From positions 3,891,953 through 3,955,952 of the forward strand of contig CM072155.1 of NCBI GenBank assembly GCA_036850595.1: DNA of 64,000 nt, written 5' to 3'. Position 1 is the first letter of the stretch, and each line of letters opens with the position of its first letter. The notes beneath the pieces were generated by a model. That model saw nothing but the letters and a program-made list of their open reading frames with translations. It searched no databases and was not told the DNA's origin. The stretch is from Rhyacichthys aspro. Lineage: Eukaryota; Chordata; Actinopteri; Gobiiformes; Rhyacichthyidae. Both the position numbers and the translations under genes were made by a program. Shown here piece after piece: positions 1-11,794 of the stretch.

Positions 1-54
1 TGAACATACTTGGACTCAAACTCAATTAACATTTGATCTAATCCCTTTCTCTAG

Positions 55-3000
55 AGAGAACGCTGGAAGAGTGAAGTGCCCCGTGGACCCCTACTTCATC
101 ATCCCAGACCGCTGTGTTTGTGTGGACTTCCAGACTCTGAGGCTGCAGGAGTCTCCAGACGCTGTGCCTCACGGAGAGATGCCCCGGCACTTGCAGCTGT
201 ACTGCGACAGGTAAAGGGCACATCACGAAGAGAGCCCGGGGAAATTCTGTCTTATTTCCTCGACTTACCCTGTACCCCGATTAAGGGCCCTAGCTGCTGG
301 GAAAGGTTCCAGTCACCCACAACCCCGTAAAGGGAATTAGTAGAAGTAGATGAATGAAAGATTTGGTCTGATTATAACAAGAGTTTTAAACTGCATGTTT
401 ACGGCTTACTCTGATTAAGGTCGAACACAGCTCTGTGCAGCTCCAGAGTCAGAAATGGCACACACAAAGACATAAAAAAAACACTTAAAACCAGCAAAGA
501 CACACATTTTAGGTCATGCTGCTTTTGGCTCATGTGTTGGTTGTTTTTTGTCATAAAAACCTTTTAAAAGAAAAGCTAGTTTACTATAGCTTATGATGTG
601 TTCATGTGCTTTCGGACAGTGCAGTTGCCAGCGGTCTGGGACGTGAAGGCCTAATGCTGTTAAATACAAGGACCACATGAATGTAGCATTAACATGTTGC
701 ATCTGAAAAGACAGGACTCTGTTGTTTAAGTGAAAGTCATAATGCACAGTCATTTACTCATTTGCCCATAATAGAATGGAAGCATTTCCCATGAAACTCA
801 ACCTTGATGTGTGTTCTCTGTTCTCGCAGGTATCTGTGTGACCGTGTGGTCCCAGGAAACAGGGTGACCATCCTGGGCATCTACTCCATCAAGAAAATGG
901 CCGCCGCTAAAGGCAAAGGCAAAGAGAAGGCTGCCGGAGTGGGTATTAGGGCTTCATACCTGCGAGTGGTGGGCATCCAGGTGGACACAGAGGGCACAGG
1001 TAAAACCAGACGGACTCTTTAATAACTTCTCTGACAGCTCCTGTGGTTTGTAGGAGGAGGGTAAAGCCTTTTGATTCTCCTGCAGGTCGTGGAGCTACAG
1101 GATCAGTGTCTCCACAGGAAGAGGAGGAGCTGAGGGCGCTGGCCGGTACTCCTGACGTCTACTCCGCGCTGGCTCGATCTGTGGCTCCCTCCATCTACGG
1201 CAGCGACGACTTGAAGAAGGCCATCACTTCTCTGCTGTTTGGAGGCTCCAGGAAGAGGTCAGACTGCAGACAATACCGTGTAGAGAAGTGGTTACCCAAT
1301 CCAAAAAAAAAGTGTTATTTGTTTGAACTAAATGAAGAGGACGACAAGTTTAAACACAAACCGTAGAGCTCCAGATGTCATATGTGCTCAGTCGGCCATA
1401 TTGGCAGGAAAAAATGTTAACAGTTATTGTGCTACATGTCAAGAAACCATATCAAATCAATAATAATACCCCTGGATATTAGCACCAGGCTAATATTTAT
1501 TGAAAGAGACAAAACAATCGCATAACCCTACTGCTCACAGCCTTTAACTATTAGTTCTGTCCAGCAATTTACCTTGAAGCTACTCTGTATGTACTCTGTA
1601 ATGTAAAATAGATCAGTTTCAGCAGGACATCTTGTTTATTTGTTTAAATGACGAGGACAGTGCACAGTACACATACACATTTTGAGCTCTTGTCCTCACT
1701 TGTCATTGTCTACACCATGTTTGCTGTATTGATTTGAGCCCTGTGTGTATTCATAGACTGTTCTTCTCATTTTTCTTCATGACACTGGTTGATAATCCTC
1801 CTCTGTTGTAGACTTCCTGACGGTCTGACCCGTCGAGGAGACATCAACCTCCTGATGCTGGGAGATCCCGGAACAGCCAAGTCTCAGCTGCTCAAGTTTG
1901 TGGAGAGGTGTTCACCGATCGGGGTGGGTCAACAGAACTTGGATTTACTTCAATAATTGTGAAATAATGGTTAGTGAGTGTGTGTTAAGTCTGTGTGTGT
2001 TGTCCTCAGGTGTACACGTCCGGTAAAGGCAGCAGTGCAGCAGGTCTGACGGCCTCAGTCCTACGGGACCCCAGCACGAGGGGCTTCATCATGGAGGGAG
2101 GAGCCATGGTGCTGGCCGACGGAGGAGTGGTGTGCATTGATGAGTTTGACAAGGTAAAAAAATAACGTTGAGACAGATGTATTTCATCTAATATGCTGTA
2201 ATGACAAGCAATCATAATACTTTTTCAAACTTTTTCTTTTTAGATGAGAGAAGACGACAGAGTGGCCATCCACGAAGCCATGGAGCAGCAAACCATCTCC
2301 ATCGCCAAGGTATAAACCCTTAAAGATAGCCAACAAACTGTGTTGTAGCTAATCCTGCTAGCTCCAGAGCAGCTCCAGTAATGCCTGTGCTGACTCTGCA
2401 GACGATAAAAACACTAATAATCACCAGAGAAAGCATCATATCACCCAAAGATGCTGTGGTCTAGCGAAGTGGCAGGAAACTGATCAAAAGAACAGAGTAG
2501 TGTCTCTGCAGCACAGCATCCACTTTATTGATTTATGAAAATTAGCCTCGAGGTTGGAGGACTTCAACGCCTTTTAACGAGGTTTTGTGTGCAGCGGGAA
2601 TTATATTAGACATGGTCCACAGAGACGGAGAGGGATCAAACTATAAAGTATCTAACCCAAACCGCTTTATTTTCACTCTGAGGACTCACTGCTGCTGCTG
2701 CTTTGCTGTTGTTTTGTATTGGTAACGTAGTCCTCTCTGTCTCCATAGACCAGATCTTCAATAACAGGCACACCACGAAGTCTTGGTCAAAGACAGTAAC
2801 ACAATGTTAACACAATGTTAAATCAACAACAAGTAGATGACATGTCATGCATGACACAGACACTGTCCCTGTTCCAGTCTTTATCATTTTCAATAACTTG
2901 TAACTTTAGCATCTTCAGAGTTACCACAGCCATACCTCAAAGACCCAAAACCCAGAAGTCCATTGAACCGAGGGCCATCTCTCTCTAATGCATTGTTTCA

Positions 3001-5081
3001 TCTCAAACACATATAAATGTAGTTTGTGTCTGCTCTCTCAGGCCGGTATCACCACCACCCTGAACTCCCGCTGCTCGGTGCTGGCCGCCGCCAACTCCGT
3101 GTTCGGCCGCTGGGACGACACCAAGGGCGAGGACAACATCGACTTCATGCCCACCATCCTGTCTCGATTCGACATGATCTTCATCATCAAGGACCAGCAC
3201 GACCAGCAGAGGGACATGGTGAGGACACGCTTAGAGGGAAAACTACTCCCACAGTGACTTTAAATAGAGTCGATTTGATGGGGGTTTTTTTCCACTTGTG
3301 CCCGCAGACTCTGGCCCGACACGTGATGAACGTCCACCTGAGCGCTCAGACACAGACCGAGGGGGTCGAGGGCGAGATCCCACTGGCCACGTTCAAGAAG
3401 TACATCGCTTATGCCAGAGCGTGAGTATTAGCAGCGATGGTCATATTTCTGCGGTTCACTTACTGTGTCTGTAATGACTGCCTCTGGTGTCCTCAGTAAA
3501 TGCGGTCCACGTCTGTCTGCGGCCGCCGCGGAGAAGCTGAAGAACAGATACGTGGTGATGAGGAGCGGAGCCAGAGAGCACGAACGAGAGAGCGACAAGA
3601 AGCCCTCCATCCCCATCACTGTCAGGTAACCGCTGCATTCATCCATAGTGACTGTGCACATTAGAAATTTATGAAAATGCCCCCAAAATTTAGCAAAAGT
3701 TTTATTTTTCACTTGATTTGTTGAAGAGTAAAGAGTTGATGTTCATAAATCGTAATGGAAGTAGCGTTTTGGATTAAACTCAAACAAATATAACAGCTTA
3801 AACTCATCCACAGCTATTTGGGATATTCCTCTGCTGAATATAAGACATGGGTGTAATAACAGTTTGACCCTTGCTGACCCTCCTTTAAAGTCTTCATATG
3901 TAATCCTGTACTGTCTGAGCTGCAGGTGACAATAAAAAAGACACTTATCAAAAGAAAGAGCAAGTATCCTACAAGTTCCCCTCATAAAACTGATAAAGTT
4001 GGTCTTCTCTTCTTCAGGGACTGGCAAAATCCACCTGAAACCAAGAGTCTCTGGTGTCACACAAAGTTTATTCACCAAATTTGTATTCTTTTCTTTTGCA
4101 ACAGTTCAAAAATCAGAAATAGTGACGATTGGTGTTTGTGATTTGTATGTGCAGGCAGTTGGAGGCCGTCGTGCGCATCGCCGAGGCTCTGGCCAAAATG
4201 AAGCTGCAGGCCGTGGCGGGAGAGGAGGAGGTGGACGAGGCCCTCAGACTCTTCCAGGTCTCCACTCTGGACGCCGCTCTGTCCGGCAGTTTGTCAGGTC
4301 TGTGCTGCTCCTCTCACGACCGTTGTACGCCACTGTGTAGTATGAATAGTCCTGACATGATTCTGGATGTGTCGTGTGCAGGTGTGGAGGGCTTCACGAG
4401 TCAGGAGGACCAGGAAATGCTGTCGCGCGTCGAGAAGCAGCTGAAGAGACGCTTTGCTATTGGCTCGCAGGTTTCTGAGCACAGCATTGTACAGGACTTC
4501 ACGAAACAGGTGAGTCTGTCATCGGAAGAAATCAGTTTTTTTACTTTCAACCCTGACATAAGCTGACAGAATACAAATATAGTACAACATTTCTTTTTTA
4601 TTTGTAAAAATGGAGGTTTATAAAGGGAGGGTTGATTGATAAGATCTCAGCAATAATGACAGAATAATAAGAATAGATTTTTAGTTTTGGTTTGTTTTTT
4701 TCCATTTTTTTTTTCTTTTTTTCTTTTCTTTAATGTTTATTTAATGAATTTCCCTGATAGTTTCAAATATTAAAGCTGGTATGTCTTTTTTTTAATCATC
4801 AGTTGTCACTCTTTGAATTTTCTATCATAAGATTAACAAATAAAAAGATTAACTGGCCTAGTATAACTTCCAAGTATGTTCAAGTAATACAGGTACATTT
4901 TAACTAACCTTTTTTTTGTGTTTCTTAAAACATTAGTTGTACAATACAGTGAGTAATTTATTCCTTGTCGTATTTCCAGAAATATCCGGAGCATGCCATC
5001 TACAAAGTGCTGCACCTGATGCTGAGGCGAGGTGAGCTGCAGCACCGTATGCAGAGGAAGGTGCTCTACAGAGTCAAGTAG
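55..5081 (+). CDS. mcm5: DNA replication licensing factor MCM5 (3' part of gene, 12 exons)
   Basis: MCM5 is one of the six MCM2-7 subunits of the nuclear replicative helicase, loaded at origins as a double hexamer and activated with CDC45 and GINS. Exons: 55-210, 830-999, 1086-1257, 1812-1923, 2010-2153, 2244-2309, 3042-3218, 3308-3420, 3497-3625, 4155-4297, 4382-4509, 4980-5081. These encode 536 residues; about 200 N-terminal residues lie left of the window, judging from the roughly 734-residue family length. The Walker A motif GDPGTAKS is in exon 1812-1923. Walker B (VVCIDEFDK) ends exon 2010-2153, and the arginine-finger motif LSRFD is in exon 3042-3218. The winged-helix C-terminus ends LQHRMQRKVLYRVK. 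All junctions are GT-AG and keep frame, and no lesion is seen. Identification is near certain from continuous similarity to vertebrate MCM5. Confidence 0.97.
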
Positions 5082-5254
5082 AACACCACACTCTCACTTT
5101 TTACTCAAACCATGTTGTTGTACATAGTTCTGCTTTTCCCTCTGCGCTTATTATTTTCCAACTTTGTCCACTTGGAGAAAAGATTACTCATGACATGAAA
5201 AAAATGTGTTGAACTGTATGAGAAAGTTTGTTAAATGTCGCATGCTTGTAATGA

Positions 5255-5260
5255 ATTAAA
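5255..5260 (+). terminator. mcm5: mcm5 polyadenylation signal (ATTAAA)
   Basis: ATTAAA lies 173 bases after the mcm5 stop codon and is followed by TTTG- and TG-containing sequence, as expected of a polyadenylation site. A second candidate, AATAAA, is at 5312-5317. Which one is used cannot be told from sequence. Confidence 0.5.
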
Positions 5261-5281
5261 ATATTTGAAACCACATTTTCA

Positions 5282-6101
5282 CAAGATTTGTGATTTTTTT
5301 TTTTTTTAATTAATAAAGCATATAAATCACTAATAAAACTAAGAATTATGATTTGAATAGAGAGAAGCTACATTGTGGGGTTCCTCAAGATTCCGTTTTG
5401 GGACTCATCTTTTGTTTTTATTTACACAAATGATGTAGCAGGTTGTTTGCATAGGTTTAGATAAAAGATGCATATGAAGCATTAATATACATGATTTCGA
5501 AAAGGGATTTTATTTTTATTATTTATTATTATGCAAAAATATGATCTTTAACAAAAAAATATTAGAGGAAGACATATTTAAAGATGGTGTCAAAATTCCC
5601 CTTAAACTTTTTTAAGAGTCCTAGTGGATGAAAAATGTATATGGTACGATACACTGGTATAAAGACAAATGATGAAAGCAGTTGGTATTTTTGAGAATTT
5701 TTTTTATTTTATTTTTTTTTGATTAATTTTCCCCTCAAAACATAATTAAACAGTTCTCAATCTCAAAATTGTAAAAGTACAAGAGATTTTTTGAAGACAT
5801 TGCTACAAAATTTGGACAATTATTAATGTCATGAATCTGTTTTGTTATTTTTATATATTCACAGCTATTAAACAAGACTAGGTCATAAATCAATCTACAA
5901 TGAAATACAGAGGATAGAAACAGAAGAGGTAATGACACTGTTAATATCTGATTTATTGATACTAATTAAGATCAGTTGTCAAAACTATCATTGTAGCATT
6001 AAATATGAAAACAAAGCTTTATAAATCACAGAAATAACTGTCATTTTGCATAAGGTGATTGTAGTGTAAGTGCTTCTTGTGCATAAATAATAGTAACTAT
6101 T
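5282..6101. other. Convergent interval between mcm5 and hmox1
   Basis: This AT-rich stretch separates the 3' ends of mcm5 (+) and hmox1 (-). It holds long T runs near 5293-5308 and 5700-5720 and the likely hmox1 3' untranslated region on the right. No open frame of coding character and no RNA gene is seen. Confidence 0.7.
5952..5957 (-). terminator. hmox1: hmox1 candidate polyadenylation signal (AATAAA)
   Basis: On the minus strand AATAAA lies 144 bases beyond the hmox1 stop codon (plus-strand TTTATT). This predicts an hmox1 3' end near 5930, leaving roughly 650 bases between the predicted 3' ends of the two convergent genes. Confidence 0.45.
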
Positions 6102-8605
6102 TTAAAAAGCATAAAGTCCCATTCCAACAGTGGCCAGTCCCACACACAGGCCCACAGTGAACTGCACAAAAGCAGAAGACGGTAAAATAGCAGTTGGAGC
6201 GTTTCCGTTTGGCTTCTCTGCAGCTTCTGCCGTGACCATCAGCATTTTCTGTAAGTCATCAAAAACCTGGGAACAAAATAAAATGTTCATTTTCATTTCC
6301 TCTTCACATGAGTATAACCTTTGTCTTTGCTCAGACAGAACCACGAACTCTGACCTGGATGTTGAACTCGAACGCGGCCGTGGCCTCCTCCAGCACCTCC
6401 GTCCTCTGCTGCTCCGTCAGTTCGATGCTGTTCATCCTGCTCCTGTACAGCTGCTTGAAGCGGTTGGCGCTGCTTACTCCAGGGAAGTAGAAAAACGACA
6501 GGCCCTCTTTACTGTCCAGCCCCAGGGCCTTCTGGGCAATCTTCCCCAGGACCTGTCCACCGGAGAGATCGCCCAGGTATCGGGTGTAGGCATGGGCCAC
6601 CAGGAGCGCCGGCTTCTCTTTACCTATCTGAAATACACCAGAAGGGTTATTAGGGGTGTTATTACAAACTCTATCCTGAAAAACAGTTGAGACACAGAAT
6701 GTTTTAACAATCTCATAAAAGCAGATTTCATTCACACAACTGTCTTGTCAAGAAGAAAGGTCATTTAAAATGGAATGAGGCAAAATGAACGGTTTAATGG
6801 TTGGATGAATCAAAAGGTGACATTCTTTTTGGACAGCATAGAGTTCCTGTGACCTAAGAGGACAGGGACCATAAGCTTGTCATCAGTGCTCAGTACAAAG
6901 CCTCATCTCTAATGGTGGAGTCTACATTAAAGCCTGTGGTAGCAGCTTACATCTGGAAAGACACTATCATTAATGGAAAGTATAGAAAGGTTTTAGAGGA
7001 ACATGTGCTCCCATCCAGACAGCATCTCTTTTAGGAAAGGCCTGGGATATTTTATCAAGACAATGCTAAACCACACACCGCATCCATCACATTCTCAGTA
7101 GTAGAGTCCAGATGCTGAACTGACCTGCCTGCAGTCTAGATATTTCACCAATAGAATAAGAACAATCTGGCAAAGTCTACAAAGGACTGTTGAGCAGCTA
7201 GACTCTCACATCAGACTAGAACAGGACAATCCTCTCAACAATGCTCTCCTCACTTCAGATGTTACTGTTGTTAAAGAAGAGGTGCTGCTGCTCAAATTCA
7301 TAAAGAGCTATTATTTTTCAAGAAATGGTAAAAAGTCTCAGTTTGAACACCTGATATGTTCATGTTCGGTGAATAAAATATGCTTTTATGAGATTTGAAA
7401 ATTATCCCAATTTTTTTTTTATCTAACATTTTACACTGTGTTCTAACTTTTTTTCAAATCGGGGTTGTACCTAAAAAATGGAAATATGAGTTGGACTAAA
7501 CCTAGGTTTTTTGGTCTTTGGTCCCCATGAGTGCAGGTGTTATGCTGAATTTTGCCTTCTTATTATTTCATTTTGTACCGCTTAATCCTATTAGGGGTCG
7601 CGGGTGACTGGAGCCTATCCCAGCAGCTTTGGGCCTTAGGTGGGGTACACGCTGACGCCTTCTTATTATAATGCATTCAAATATTGTTTTTTGTTTTTTT
7701 TTAACCAACTAGTCCACCACAAATGCTCCTCTGAAAATATTGTAAGCTTTAACTAACACACCTCTAAGCAGATATTATTTTATTTTTTAGGAGAGACTTT
7801 TGTTTATTTTTTTTCTGATTCCATAAACTGCTCACATACCCTGTACATTGTTTCTCTGAATCTCAGTTCCTCAGACTACATCCACACAGACAGTAATCTT
7901 CCCCAGCACATACACAGGTACCAAATACAATCCCATTCTGGAAAGTCACTTCAGATTAGTATCCAATGGAATTACATCTGTATATCTATTTGATTAACGG
8001 TGCCCCCTTAATCCAGACTTCATCTTTTTGGTCTTTTTTAAGCTGTGTTAATAAGAATATCTCTCACCTCTCGTAGTCTCTGTGCGTATCTGTGCGTAGC
8101 GGCCGGTACGATCACCTTCCTCCTCCAGTCCGCTCCCAAGAAGAACTCCAGATCCTTCTCCAGAGTCTCCACCCGGTCCAGCTCTTGGGGGAAGTATATG
8201 GGAGCCACTGCCGGATGCGAGGAGTTCCTGTCCATCTCCTCCTCCAGCGCCTTGTAGATCTCGTACAGCGAGCACAGCAGAACCTGGGGACGACCGCACA
8301 TCTCACAGCGTCGGATTTTTCAAAACTCCACGCTCTCCCGTCCAAAGGTGAGTACAAACTTACCTTGTACTGTGTCCGAGTGATCTGTCCCTTCTGGAAA
8401 CTCAACATGAGCTGCGTGTTCTCGGCTCGCACGTGCTTTTCTTGAGTAGCTGCTTTAATCTGCTCTGATAAGTCCCTGAAAGGAGACAAAAACTACATGA
8501 ATTATCAAATTTAGCAAACATTATACCTATAAAATGTTTAAGAGGTCAGTTCTACCTGCCAGAGTCGTCTGTGTCCACTTTTCTTGCGCTTTTCATTGTC
8601 TCCAT
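6102..8605 (-). CDS. hmox1: Heme oxygenase 1 (5 coding exons, 271 aa)
   Basis: Heme oxygenase cleaves heme to biliverdin, carbon monoxide and Fe2+ using NADPH-cytochrome P450 reductase, on the cytosolic face of the ER. Minus-strand coding exons: 8605-8556, 8475-8364, 8283-8068, 6627-6355, 6266-6102, totalling 816 bases. The proximal heme-ligand region reads QEKHVRAEN, whose histidine matches human His25. The distal-helix signature HAYTRYLGDLSGGQVL is intact. The tail ends with a hydrophobic anchor, VQFTVGLCVGLATVGMGLYAF region, typical of a tail-anchored ER protein. The ATG at 8605-8603 abuts a splice acceptor (CTTTACAG|ATG), so the 5' leader lies on a separate upstream exon, probably about 8727-8750. 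hmox2 is less likely: no cysteine-proline heme-regulatory motifs are seen, and the neighbour is mcm5, as in other vertebrates. Confidence 0.95.
6772..7470 (+). mobile_element. Degenerate Tc1/mariner-like DNA transposon in hmox1 intron 4
   Basis: The intron 6628-8067 contains a decayed transposon on the strand opposite hmox1. Phrases shared by many fish copies are readable: 'aagacaatgctaaaccacac', 'gctgaactgacctgcctgca', 'ggactgttgagcagctaga' and a right end near 'aatcggggttgtac'. Conceptual translation gives fragments like the C-terminal region of DDE transposases but with several stops. It is inactive. Family assignment comes from memory of fish repeats and needs a repeat-library search. Confidence 0.65.
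7557..7660. repeat. Common fish interspersed repeat fragment
   Basis: The stretch includes 'ggggtcgcgggtgactgga' and 'gcctatcccagcagctttgg', phrases of a very abundant fish repeat of the type 'taccgcttatcc...gggtcgcggg...gctggagcctatccc'. It lies in hmox1 intron 4, just right of the decayed DNA transposon. It is truncated at both ends and has no coding content. Confidence 0.6.
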
Positions 8606-8726
8606 CTGTAAAGAAAAGGTTTATTAAGATTTAAGTTATTACATTTACAACTTATATCATAATATATGCATTAATAGAGCATTGCCTTTTTGTGTTGGTA
8701 GGTATCCGGCCTCTCAAAGCTGTCAC

Positions 8727-8750
8727 CTCCTCAGAGTCGTGTCCAAGTGT
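8727..8750 (-). other. hmox1: Predicted hmox1 5' non-coding exon
   Basis: Transcription from the TATA box at 8774-8780 should start near 8750. A good donor (GGAG|GTGACA on the minus strand) ends an exon at 8727, and the acceptor immediately before the ATG (8606-8608) completes the intron. This fits the absence of any leader directly before the ATG. The exact start is inferred. Confidence 0.45.
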
Positions 8751-8773
8751 GACTCCAGAGCCCTGCCGTTCTG

Positions 8774-8780
8774 TTTTATA
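8774..8780 (-). promoter_or_regulatory. hmox1: hmox1 TATA box
   Basis: TATAAAA on the minus strand (plus-strand TTTTATA) lies about 170 bases upstream of the hmox1 ATG, separated from it by the predicted leader intron. Inducible vertebrate heme oxygenase 1 genes commonly have TATA promoters. Confidence 0.7.
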
Positions 8781-8796
8781 GCTTCACGCCTTCAGC

Positions 8797-8806
8797 TGCT
8801 GAGTCA
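8797..8806. promoter_or_regulatory. hmox1: StRE/ARE: CNC-small Maf site in hmox1 promoter
   Basis: TGCTGAGTCA (TGACTCAGCA on the hmox1 strand) is a perfect match to the stress-response/Maf recognition element bound by NRF2-sMaf (activation) and BACH1-sMaf (heme-relieved repression). It sits 16 bases upstream of the TATA box. HMOX1 is the classic target of this pair in vertebrates, so motif and location support each other. Binding itself is inferred. Confidence 0.8.
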
Positions 8807-8860
8807 AAAAGGGGAAGTGCAACTGCTGACGGCTGTGACTTCAAGCGGCTACGGCTAAAC

Positions 8861-8870
8861 ATGACCGAGC
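8861..8870 (+). promoter_or_regulatory. hmox1: ARE-like motif (ATGACNNNGC) upstream of hmox1
   Basis: ATGACCGAGC matches the antioxidant-response core RTGACNNNGC. It lies about 80 bases upstream of the hmox1 TATA box. The core alone is common by chance (about one per 2 kb on either strand), so the call rests on clustering with the StRE and the neighbouring copies. Confidence 0.5.
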
Positions 8871-8894
8871 AAAGAGGAGGAGGAAGCTGAAAAC

Positions 8895-8904
8895 ATGACA
8901 AAGC
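8895..8904 (+). promoter_or_regulatory. hmox1: Second ARE-like motif upstream of hmox1
   Basis: ATGACAAAGC matches RTGACNNNGC, 24 bases beyond the previous motif. It is part of the cluster of response elements at 8797-9113. Confidence 0.45.
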
Positions 8905-10969
8905 ATAAACAGCAAGGTTAATGATAGGCAGTCATTGTGCTCGGTTTACCACTATTCAAACATTGGAAATGATATGAGCAGCAGTGGGCTGGAGTCATGG
9001 GTTTAACCTTGGATTTTACTGTAACTCACACTTTTATTCCTGGGTTTGTGGATGTTTAGTCCACAGTCAGATTTAGTAATAGTTGGTCACATGTTTAGCT
9101 CTTGCTCGGTCATGGGTTTAGCAGCCTTTTTTTTATATGCAGTGTAAGTAAATCCACACTTAACATTTTACATTTGGAAAATAGTTGGTGATACCTTCTA
9201 ATAGTTGCTGTGACATTTGGGTCTGACATGAAATTCTCTCAAAATACAACTGAGCATTTCACACAAGACTGTACATAATGTAACATACAGACATATAGGT
9301 GTTAAGACTATCATTTATTTATTTCAAAACCAAACTTACTGACCCTATAGACCCTAGATCGTGACGGCAGTTTAGTGCCAGGTCTGGCTTGAGAGCAGGA
9401 GATGAGATGTACAGACAGAAATACTGAGTGGATGTTGTTGGACAGTGCATCTAATAATGGAGGCTATGGTCTGCCCTTTGGACATGTCTGGTCTATTATC
9501 AAATGTATTAAAATAAAATGTTGAACTGTACATGATTTTATAAATTCTAGCTTTTATAGTTGAATTTGAATATCATTTTTGTTTTTAAGTGAATAGAAAT
9601 GCCTGCCTATTGCTATGTAGCCTTTATATGTGTGTAGAATACACTGTAAGATTTTTAGGATAATTAAAATAATTGTAACACAATATTTTACAATTAAATC
9701 CCTTTTATTCTACAGTTATGGCTATTTAGAACAAAGTGGAAGCAGTTGAATCTGAAAACATATTCTCTTCTGGCTGTATTTTCACTTTATCTATATATAC
9801 AGGGACCTTATTGGTTGTGCACTCTGAAGAACACACACCACACTTATAAAACTTCAAGAATAAATGTTCAAAAGCCTGAATAAAATTGAGTTTGCCTTTT
9901 AGCTTCTGGTGAGCACTAAAGAAGAAGACAGGTTATATGTGGCTAGGTTTGTTTACATTCACTTCTTACTAAAAAGCATAGTGTTCGTTTAAAAATTGCT
10001 ATGCCTCTAAAATGTGCCTGAGAAAGAGATGCAACTTTTTAAATATTGAAAAGATCATGAAATGGGTTGTTTCCTGAAAGTCCCCGAGGTCAAGTCAAAT
10101 GTCAATGGTTAAAGGTGTAATATGTGAGATTCTTATGAAAAATTTAATTATTCCTCACATGATGGAAATCCCTTTTGTCTCACTTTTATGGCCCTCTAGA
10201 ACATAGTGATGGTAAATCTATGGGTAAACAAACTGGCCTCTGTCTGCATTTGACCATATTCCTCCTTTGTTTACATGGGAGGGGCATTTTCCACAGAAGG
10301 CAAGTAAAATACAGAAAAAATATTACACTGGAGGCTCTTGTTTATTCAAAAGCAGAATAAACCTGTTGTCGTTGTTTGTCATTTACATATAGAGGGGCAA
10401 AAAAATAGCACTAGGAACATGTTAGACTTTGTTTACAAGCATCCCCCTGGAATTTCTACATAGGGTGCCTTTAAGTATAAGTAAGTAGGTGGACTTGGAC
10501 ATAGCATAAAAGTCTGAAATGTAATGAAATTGATTTATGAATTTATTTTATTTTACATAACAGTTAAAAAAAACTTTTGGCATATCAAATGTTTATTTAT
10601 GCTCATTCTTCTGTGTAATTCTACCATATTAGATACGTTTAGAGTGGTATTAATGGTAAGATAAAGGGTGCGTGTGTAATTTGGGCATGGATTTTGCTTG
10701 CTCTATGATGCTTAAAAACAGTAAATCATATGATACGTTAAGAGCAAATATTCTGGACTTCACTCTGACTCCAATTGTGTATCAAAATGAAAAACATAAT
10801 GGAACAATGTAAAGTACATGTGGCATAAAATAATAATCACAAAGTAACTGGTCCACTGCAATACAACAAAAGCCTTCCACCATGTTTAGTTCAGAAAAAA
10901 TGCATATCCTAAGGGAATATAAAAGCTTTATGGCTGTTTTCTATTCTCCTCTTTTCTATGATGTCCTTT
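8905..10969. other. Intergenic interval between hmox1 and foxred2 promoters
   Basis: hmox1 (-) and foxred2 (+) diverge from this interval. It is AT-rich, with no coding exon seen. It contains an inverted ARE-like motif (9104-9113). Two weakly similar blocks near 9697-9960 and 10100-10460 share 'cccttttnttcta...ttatgg..nt.tagaaca', suggesting an old interspersed repeat with CCTTTAA-type ends. Nothing else could be supported. Confidence 0.5.
9104..9113 (-). promoter_or_regulatory. hmox1: Inverted ARE-like motif upstream of hmox1
   Basis: GCTCGGTCAT is the exact reverse complement of the motif at 8861-8870. The similarity extends outward (minus strand: TAAACCCATGACCGAGCAAGAG against TAAACATGACCGAGCAAAGAG), implying an inverted duplication of the site. 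Confidence 0.4.
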
Positions 10970-10970
10970 A

Positions 10971-11140
10971 GGCCACGCCCCCTCCGTTTTCCTCTCCCGG
11001 GGGAAGTAGAAGTGGATTGGAGAGTACAGCATGTTACATATTCACGGAAAACTCGAGTGAAAATGCTCCTCTGCAAACATGTAGCAGCTTTAGCCGCGTG
11101 TCCTCTGCTGGTGTGTCCGAGGGGTCGCCTGTTATAAAAG
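10971..11140 (+). promoter_or_regulatory. foxred2: Probable foxred2 promoter and 5' non-coding exon
   Basis: A GC/KLF box (CCACGCCCC near 10974) opens a local rise in GC content in otherwise AT-rich DNA. A plausible donor (TATAAAAG|GTAATA) ends at 11140. The foxred2 ATG at 12232 is preceded by an acceptor (CACTTTAG|GGG at 12228), so a leader exon must lie upstream and this is the best candidate. The start site is not determined. Confidence 0.45.
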
Positions 11141-11794
11141 GTAATAGTGAAATGAAGGGTTTCTGGGCTCACATCTGGCTCAGCGAGCATCAGCTAGCCC
11201 CGCATCCACTACAGAGCTACATAACAGACAGGGCTAGCCTCTCAGGGTTAGCACCAGAGCTTTCCTGTGGAACTAAGTCGCTTTATACAATGAAAATGTA
11301 GTTGTTTGACATGAATTTGCGCAGAACGTGTTTAATATTCTGTTGAAAATGAAGGGTGAAGTTTGGACGTATTGTTGCCAGAAGTAGAAGCCCACATTCC
11401 TACACATGCTAGGTAAATGGTAATTACACTGTACTTGGAAGGATACTAAATGTTAGCTAACACAGAAAATACTGCACTATTTTCATTATTACATGGCATA
11501 AGGTATGTGAGGTATATTTGTCTTTAATGTAATTTTGCACTGGGTAGAGTAGCCAAAAACATGATTCAAGATAAAGTATTATTAATGTATATGTACAGTA
11601 GGTTTGATGGAGTCAGGTTACTGTATTTTGGTGTAATTAGTTAAACAGGAGTTAGGACAGGGACTGTTAGAACTATGTTTGGATTTTGGATATTGATGTG
11701 GGACAGTCTCATTTAAAAATGACACTGCAACAAACGGTCACTGCAGAAGGTGAACCGATCATGGACAAATAGTGGCTCGAAATAGTGATGAATC

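Noticed and set aside
4680..4760. T-rich stretch in mcm5 intron as a functional element
   Set aside because: Simple low-complexity sequence near a 3' splice site. Nothing specific.
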